From positions 3,771,262 through 3,835,261 of the forward strand of contig CM047808.1 of NCBI GenBank assembly GCA_026214975.1: a DNA stretch of 64,000 bases, in the 5' to 3' direction. The notes below the pieces were generated by a model. That model did not search any database, was not told the origin of the DNA, and saw only the letters and a program-made list of their open reading frames with translations. The DNA comes from Gentiana macrophylla (Eukaryota; Streptophyta; Magnoliopsida; Gentianales; Gentianaceae). A program made the position numbers and the translations under genes. Below, one piece after another: positions 48,001 through 57,103 of this stretch; positions within the stretch are counted from its first letter, which is position 1; the number at the start of each line of letters is the position of its first letter.

Positions 48001-51000
48001 GAACCTCATCTGGCATTGTAGGATTGCATATGGGAACAAGCTTGGGATCAAGAAACGAGCGTATTCACCGGCATGTGAGGAGATTTGAGTGTCTTGTCCA
48101 CAGATTAGGAAGATTTTCTCTGTGTTGTACCATAGGAAAGATATGGGGATGCATGTTAATGTAAGCATAAGCATGGCTCTTTGAAGATGAATGCCAAGCA
48201 TGTGGTATTGTTTTGCCCCATAGGCTTGTCCACATAGGGTTTCTAGTGCACCTCCCATTCCTAGCTGATTAAATTGATATATAAAAAATGGAAAATATAA
48301 TTAGTTCATAGAGATGAATTCCATGTTAAAAGAAGAACATGATCGATTCATCGTCTTTTATTCGATTGAAATGCTGTTTTGGATATATAAGCAGGGGCGC
48401 CCTTGGGGATGGCCAACGGAGCCATAGCCCACGGCTCCCCCCAAAATCGATGAATTTAAGGGCTCCATCAATTTTTATCCAATAACATATATATATTTTG
48501 TATTTGTACATTAAGCTTCAATAACGAGCACAAAAGCGTCTTTCCGAGAACCGTGAACACATAACCAGCAAAAAAACGGTCTTAAGGATAGAGTGTTGCC
48601 TCGGTCTATAAGTGTTTTTTTGGTCCTATTTTGTTGTTTTAGATGGTGTTACAACTCATATTTTCTTTGGTGCAAAAGGCGATTTCCCTTGCCCTCATGA
48701 CCCCTCCATCACAACCCAAAAGAATGGTGAGGAGTTTAATAATGGTGACTCAGCGGTCCCTTAGGTGCATTGAAAGACCAGGACCTAGTGCTCACAAGGA
48801 GTCACCAAGTATTCTGAGCTAACTCTCACAGTGCCCACAAGGAGTAACCATGTATTCAGAGCTAACTCCCACAGTGCTCACAAAGAGTTACCATGTATTC
48901 ATAGCTAACTCTCACACTGTGGCAGTCGGGATTCGATCATGCGTTACTTTGTGCAATCTGCCACGTACCCGGGAACCAACTAAACTACCCATGCGGGTAC
49001 AACCAGGGCGGACACACCTATACCTAAACGAGGTGCGCGGATATCGCTAAAATGTTAAACTACTTAAGAAATTAGACGGAAATACAATATATATACCTTT
49101 GGCTAAAAATAGTTTTTGTTGTATACCCATATTTTCTTTTCTTATAATCATAACCCGTTAAAATACTCGATGAGGATGATTTATTTTTTCAAAGGGACGG
49201 GTTATTTTTTCATGTGGCCGGACTAAAATAAGACGTCTTGAGCAATTTTTTTTCATCCGACCGGGCTTAAATTCACGTCGTGCATATCAATTTTTTTATT
49301 TTTTTTTATTTTTAATATACCAAAACAGCAAAATCCCATAATTTTTTTTAATATAACAGATTGCAAACCCATGTAGGAGATGTTGTTGTGCATATCTCTT
49401 GATTTTCTGTTTTCAATAGTCGATCGATTTGTTCATCAATAAATTGATGCTTAAGAAGTTCCTTAGTTGTCCATCGATCTTTCGGGTTTCTTTTTAGACA
49501 TTTGCTTAAGAAATCATGTTCTTGATCGGAAAGATTTTATGAGATTTCTGGGAAACAATCTATACGAAATGCGATTTTGTAAAGCAATGATGATGCGTTT
49601 GTAGCATTAGGCCATGGTAAACAACCTGGAGCCATATCTGCAGGGCACTCCTGTTCTTCCCCACGCGCCACCTCCGGAGCCATAAACAACAGCATTTCGG
49701 CGATCGGAACTCCCACTCCGGACACGGGAGGAGTACTATGTAGCCATTTGGAACATCCAAAATCTGCAATTTTGCATCCACTTTTGCCTGTTAAAATATT
49801 TTGACCCATGATATCACAATGTACAATCCCAATTGATCGATTGAAACCCGTCCACAGCTAATCATCGGTTCATAAAAATACATAAATAAAAGATATGGGA
49901 TTTATTGTTTTGTTTAATTTGAAAAAGTGATATCCAGGACATGAGGTTTTAGCCCGTCCGGATGAAAAAATTCTTTTCGGGGACGTTATTTTTAGTCCGG
50001 CCTCAACAAAAATAGCCCGTCCTCATTAAAAAATAACCCGTCCCTTTGAAAAAATAGCCCGTCCTACTGAGTATTTTGACGGGGTTATGGTCGTAAGAAA
50101 CAAAAATAAGGGTATATAACAAAAACTATTTTTACCCAATGGTATATATTTTAAATTCCCCCAAATAATTACCTATAAAAAAACACAATACAAGAAAAAC
50201 ATTCTTTTGCTACACTAATTTTTGCCCCACACATAGAAAAGTGTGGCTAATATAGACTTAGTTAGACTCACTTGTCACGCTAGTGTAGCTAAAAATAGGT
50301 GTATATCAACACATTTTTATTGTGTATGGTAAAAGCTAGTGTAGCAAAACAATGTTTTTCTTGTAACGTGTACATTTATGCACACCGCTGGACAAAGAAA
50401 TTGCTCTTATAAAAATTATAAACCCCGCTGAACAAAAATATTGCGTCCACCACCGGATACAACTCATATTTTCTTTACTATATGATATAATGTGTTACAT
50501 CTTATACTTAAATATTTAAACTCTCCAAAATAAATTATATATATAAAACCTTATGATGAATATATATATATTGAGTGTTGTAACACCCTTTTGAATAGTA
50601 TATATAATAAACCTTTTTCGGCTCCACTCAAATTTAAAAGCTTTTATGCTTTAGCTGTACGTTGGATAAATTCGAGAAATTATCTTTTTCTTTCAAGAAT
50701 TTATCAGTGTCCACTTCTTTGTCAAATCAAACCTGAGAGGTTTAATGTTAATTATTTGATCTTTAATCTTAATGATGTGGCAAACTCTAACTCATTACTT
50801 ACTTAATTAGTGCTGGAAAAAGTTGTTTTACGTATGTGATTTTATATTAGCATGGTTGATGGTTGTTTGCCAAGAAAATTTTATTATCATGAAAAAGCCT
50901 TTATTTGTTTAAAATTGTCAGAGAAGTAAACGATTCGAGTTGAATTGAACCTTGAGTTTATCAACTCAAATGTACATAAAACTTTGCGAGCTCGAATCAA

Positions 51001-51688
51001 ATAGCTTGCCTCAAGTGGTAAGTGATTTGAGAAGACTGAGGAGGTCAGCGGTTCGATTCTCCTCTGAGGCGCCATGTTGAAAGAGCTCTAGGTCAGATCT
51101 TACCTGAGTAAGAGTCAAACTCTGCAGCACCCCCGAACCGAACTCCGGATTAGTCGGACCAGTGGGTTCCGGATACCGGAGGCTTTAAGCAAAAAAATAA
51201 GAAATAAAAAATAAAAATTGCAAGCTCGAGTTCGAGTATGAATTTGACAGGATTATTGAACACAATCTTGATCACGAGCCCTTAAATAAATAAATAAATA
51301 AGTTATATCAAAAGGATTTGATAAATTGAATATAAACATGGTGTATTTCATATTAAGCTAATAGGAAAGCTAAAAGAAATTCATTTCATAAAATATACAT
51401 TCAAATTATGATTAATTTAGTACGTATTAAAACATAAAATCTAATAAATATTAATTCAATTTCTACATAATTTTTTACAAGTATTTTTAATTCAAACGTG
51501 CTTATATATGAGTTAGCGAGCTAGTCGAGTATCGGATAATAAGAATATTTGAAATTGATTCCAAACTTGAATCGTTCACGAGCCGTTTGACTCGTTTATC
51601 GTGTTTCATGAATAAAGTGGTGAAGGAGGGCCTTTCTGAACTGAGTTCGACTGCCTTGGTTTTTTAAAGCTTGGAACACATTAATATG

Positions 51689-51722
<34 letters not shown>

Positions 51723-54700
51723 TACAAAAAACAGACCTTTTCGTGACGAAAAAATTAGTCGCGAAAAGTGCTGATTTTCATCAGTAAAAGTTTTCGTGAC
51801 AAAATATTTTTGTCGCGGCGTTTGTTGCGTAAGCAGTGACGCTAAAGGTGTCTATTGTGACGATCAGTGAATTAGTCGTTAAAAGAGTTCATTCGCGACA
51901 AATCTCATATTTTTGTCACCAAAGCTTTTCATGACAAACCTCCAAATTTCTCACCAGAAGGTTTTCCATCAACAAAACATTTGTCACAAAATAATAAACA
52001 TTTTATCACCAATTCAGTGGTGTTGTCACCAAAAGGCATAAACACATTTTTACATTAATGATTAATATTGACAAAGGCTTTGTCACTAAAAGTCATATTT
52101 TAATAATAATAATAATAATAAATAAATAAATAATCAATAATAGAAAAATAATAATAATAATAATAATAATAATATACTACTAATAATAATATACTACAGC
52201 TACTACTAATAATAATAATAATAATAACAACATTAATAATAAACAGACACATTAGAAGTCATAATCAATAATAATATCCTACAACCATAATAATTAATAA
52301 CAAATATAATAATAAACAGACACATTAGGAGACCACTATCCACATTTGGGCCTTTTAACCACTAAAAACAATTCTACACGAGAGCATCTACATACAAACT
52401 GGCAGCATACAAAGGATAATTTTCAGCTGGACATGCACCAGACAGACCTAGGCATGTCTGGAAGCGCCTGGACATGTCTGGGACTGACCTGGGCATGTCT
52501 GGACACACCTTGACATGTTTGGGACACAGCAGAAATGACACCCCCCAAACAGATGCATACCAACTGCAATTGCAAGACAAGAACCTGATGAAACAAGACC
52601 TTTACAACAAAACAGATGCACACCTAAGCAGACCTGAAAATGAGACAAGATGTAAGCCTAAAAAAAGAGCAAAACCAGACCATCATATCTGATGCAAAAT
52701 CGAGCTACCTAATGCAAAGTCCAAGTACTATGTTTATCACTGCAATGGTTTCAAATCAGCTGAAAGTTGTCAAAACATTCTAAACCAGTCCAAGTACTAT
52801 GTCTATCACTCCAGCAAGACCTGATGCATTCAGGTTGATAAACAACAACTTAGACCTAATTCTAAGCTGCAAAAATGTCAAAACCTGTAATGTAGTTTCA
52901 GATTAATATGCTCTAATAGACAAGGTCCCAGCAAAAACGATTTAATAGAAAAACTCATGCTATACGAAAGCAATCATCTAGCAATGACTAAGCAAAACAT
53001 TCATATATAATAAAGTGCATCTGTTTTGCTAATGTCTAGCAATACCTCATGAGTATACTTCTTTGCTGTATGTTCTGTTCCACAAAGAAAACTCTGCCAA
53101 ATCAGAAAATTATATAAGACAGTAAATATACATTTGAAATCTGCCACTAGACCATATTATGCACAAAAAAAGATATAAGACAACAAATACTCAAACATTA
53201 AGCTAGGATTTCAATGTTCAACGAAAAGTATAATGATGATATCCTAACTGAGTGACAAATACATCAAAGTATCGATAGATTTCGTTCTTGCTGGTATCCC
53301 AGAAACATTCTAACTTCTACATTACCTGGTTCGTCAATTCTTCAGATTCATCTTCAGCCTCGTCGTTGTCCAAGGCATCATCTGTGGCATCGCCATCATC
53401 TCGGACTAGAAATATAAGCAAAAGAACTATATTAACATAATAACATCCTCTGGTAGATAACTAATTAGAAGAAAAGTACCGTCTTACTGTCATACCCATT
53501 TGTGCAGATTGTCTTTGAAAATCTTGTACGACCCTTGCCTGTTTCTCAATGGCCATTTGCTACAGTAAAATAAAGTAAAAACAACCAAACAGAGATTTGG
53601 AAAGCTAGCGCTTAAAGGTATAATCTGAACTATCAAACAACGTGCTAAGATAAAAGAAAACGCAAACACTTTGACTTCACCTAATGTTTCCTTCACAAAA
53701 TCAAATATATCATACTAGCAGTTAATATAAGCTGAAATGGAAGTTAGATTCTTTTGTGGATACTTCCATACTCTGTGGTAAGGTTTGATCTGTTAATACT
53801 CGTTGGCAGCCTTTTGTCGAGACTCGAGAAGGCTATTGCAGTCCGAATATCTGAAAAAGAAGGATATAAGATCAAGAATTAGACATGAATTGTAAAAAAA
53901 TGCTTGAATGCAAACCAGGATAGTGATAATGAACTGCAGGGTTCAAATTTACAAAAACTTACGGTCTCATTAAGTTTTGTAGTGAGACTAGCTAGAAACA
54001 CCATAATGTCTCTCACTAGATTGCGGTTGGTTGTATTTCACACATCGGACACTTGTTTTACCATCTTAAAAAAATAGAACATGATTTACATATAGGATTG
54101 GCATTTTACCCATCATAAAACCGGCTGATGAATCAAAAAAAAATAGTGCATGCACATACCTCGAATGTACTTTTCCCTTCTCGAGCATTATAATTCACGT
54201 TTGCATCTACAATTTTCTGGGAGAAAATAAAAGAATGAAGATGAAAGGTATAACAAGTAGCCAAAGGAGCCAGTAGTAAATATAACTAGAATACACGGAC
54301 AAAAGATCAGATTTGGATCGTAGCATAATATACCTCATCCTCGGGAAATACTCCAATCACCCTGGAAATGTATTTCTTCTTCACGTCCCCTGCCTCTATC
54401 TAAAAAAAGAACAATACTTAGTAGAACAACCGGTGTGGTTTACAATTGAACCCCGTGCTGATATATGAGCACGAGAGGGAAGGATTAGAGGTACACATCC
54501 TGTAAGTTCATTCCATCAACTAGGAGATAATCAAATTTCCATAATGATTGCTTACTTCCCAATTACATCGTAATTTCCATCAAGTACAGGAGAGGTTTCC
54601 ATAATGTGCGGTTTCTCTTTGGTGCTTCTTTGCTGTGATCCAAACCTGATATGATAAACACATTTCATCTACAAAATCATCACAAAAAAAAGTCCGATAA

Positions 54701-57026
54701 ACCTCTCAAAAATAGATCTTTCTAAAATCCAAGTTCATATGCGCATTTGTTGCCCAAATCGGCATAGAAGAGGATTAAAAAGAGAGTAAAAAATGAACCT
54801 GCTTGGCGAGTAGTAGTCTTTCAATGTTGCCGTCAGAAAAAAAGTGAGTGTCCGGCTTGAATAGTCTTCGAACTGGATTCCAATAGGGAAAACCTACCTG
54901 CGATCGGCTTGAATCTCCATGGCCATTCTCCCTAGCTCAAAATTATGTCGTTCTGTTTCCTTCGTCCCCTGTTACTCAACTTTAAAAATTGAATTCTCTA
55001 TCATTTTGTCCAATATTCAAGTCCAATAGAGATTTTCTGAGGAAGAAAAAAAAGACAATAGTGATTTCTGTATTTGCACATGTGAATAGATGCTAAGAAT
55101 TCATAATAGGCACAAAGAGATACCTGTGGCATATGTATAGAATATTTGATATTGTCAAATGTAAATGAAACAGATTCAAAAGGAAGAACCATTCCCCTGC
55201 TTCTGTTTTGATATGCCTCAATTATGTTGACAACTCTGGAAGATATCATTTCCCTTTTGTGGAAGCATCCATACATTCTCCAAGAATATTTGAAACCTCT
55301 TTCTAATTTCCACGGATGTCTCATGCTTCTTTCCGTATATTTTATTTGTTAACATCAATTAGAAAATCGAAAATGCCACCATCCTAACAGCTTCAAGAAC
55401 TTTGAACAGAAAAATTAAAAAAAAATTAGTCACGTAGATAGATCTAAGAAAAACATCACATTTTCAAGAATAAAGAGAAGTCCTTTGATATCTAGTTTTC
55501 AAACCAATCATTCTTTGTGTCCCTGAAATCCTTCTTGATTAAGCAGGTCGGTTTCCTTTAGTAGGGACCATATTATGTGAATGAACTTGTAGAACTTAAG
55601 AATTACAAGGGACACACCATAGACGTAAGATACTAATAGGCAATAGCCAGGGCTTGAGATTGACTTTTTGCGGCTGATCCCCTTCTTGATCCTTGTTGTT
55701 TGATAACTTGTTCTTCAACCTTCCAAACAGAGATTAGATGAGCATATAAAAGAAAAATCCCGACACTAAAGCAACATTTCATGCTCAATAATATGTTATC
55801 CATTTCATACTGCTCCAAGTTCAGAGCATGCTACAGCATGAAACCATATTAAGACATCTAAACTCTCTTTCAGACATGTAAATTAAAGTATGCTGTGTAA
55901 AGAGATATCACTTTCTTTATGAACAAGTATACTTCACAAGAATCTAATAATATAAGTATAATTCTAAAATAATGAATGAAAAGAATATACCACCAAAACG
56001 TTGAACTCTGTTTCCTCATCTATGGCACTTATGATAGCAGGGTCGTCCAATAGTTCGTGTTGATTATACAATATAATAAGCAACGTATCATTATTCAAGC
56101 TACATTTTGAAAATATTTGTGTATCTACATGTTCAAATGCAACTAATCTACAATTAAATTAAAAATATATACATCTTAGTATTGTCAGACATTTTAACCT
56201 AGCCAAAGATATTTTTCTACGGCAATGCAATCCAAAATTCGTGGAATAGTTTATAAAATCTCCAATAACCGAACTAACATAATGAAAATCGAGTAGAAAA
56301 AGAAAATCGAAGTACCTCCGATGTGTTTTGTTGACTATATTTTCTTTGTAGCCCTACTCACCGTTTTGTTCATGGATCCAGATCGATTCACCCTTTTTCG
56401 AATTTTGATGGCGACATAGCGCTTCAAACGAAGAACGCGAGATGCTAGTGTAATTATTGGCGGTGGCCGGGATGATTCAGTGATAAAAACCTCCATCCGC
56501 CATTCACACAACCATGGAAACCACCGTCTCTTCCCAAGTGGTCTGGGAGGCACTCAATTAGGGCTTGCGAGAGACAAAAGGGTAAAAGGAGGCAGGGAAG
56601 GTGGGACTGAACGAACAGTTTTTGGAGTTTTTCTACTTAAAAATTTGTTGTTTTTCATTTTATTTTAACGAGCCGAGCCGAGTATCGGTGGTTCGAACTC
56701 TGCTCGTTTAAAATATGATATGTTCACGAGCTTGTTTAAACGAATAGAAAAAATATTTTTGAGTTATTTCGTCGAAAAGATGAAATCTTTCACGAGCTCG
56801 TTTAAATTTCATGAGCTTGTCACCAAAGCCTTGTCCCAAAATTTATCACAATTATGCAAGTAAAACTTCTCACATCCATTAAAAATTATCGCGACAACAT
56901 CTTTTTTACTCACTATTAATACAACATTTGGTGACAAACAAAGTTATAGTCATTAGAGGTAACCAATCTGTGAGAAATGTACACTTTGTCACCAAAACTT
57001 TGTCACAAAACATTCTTTTTTTTGTA

Positions 57027-57103
<77 letters not shown>

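Larger units (their letters stand above)
51720..57029 (-). mobile_element. CACTA element (5.3 kb) with spliced exons and a captured PDR fragment, TSD ATA
   Basis: The ends read CACTACAAAAAACAG and CACTACAAAAAAAAG inward; ATA flanks each side, both within (AT)n tracts. The subterminal 300 bp at both ends are dense in TTTTGTCACCAAA/TTCGTGACAAA motifs in both orientations, as expected for CACTA transposase binding. No TNPD/TNP2 transposase was seen. The interior holds minus-strand exons with good splice sites, and an (AAT)n region at 52095-52250. Confidence 0.82.

Noticed and set aside
48370..48480. GCAGGGGCGCCC...GGCTCC resembling a hAT end
   Set aside because: No matching second terminus or TSD found; left as debris.
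48785..48920. Minisatellite considered as spaced repeats
   Set aside because: Simple tandem copies with no spacer structure.
52430..52520. Repeated GACATGTCTGG phrases as a regulatory array
   Set aside because: Short imperfect local repetition inside the CACTA element; nothing to separate it from a decayed minisatellite.
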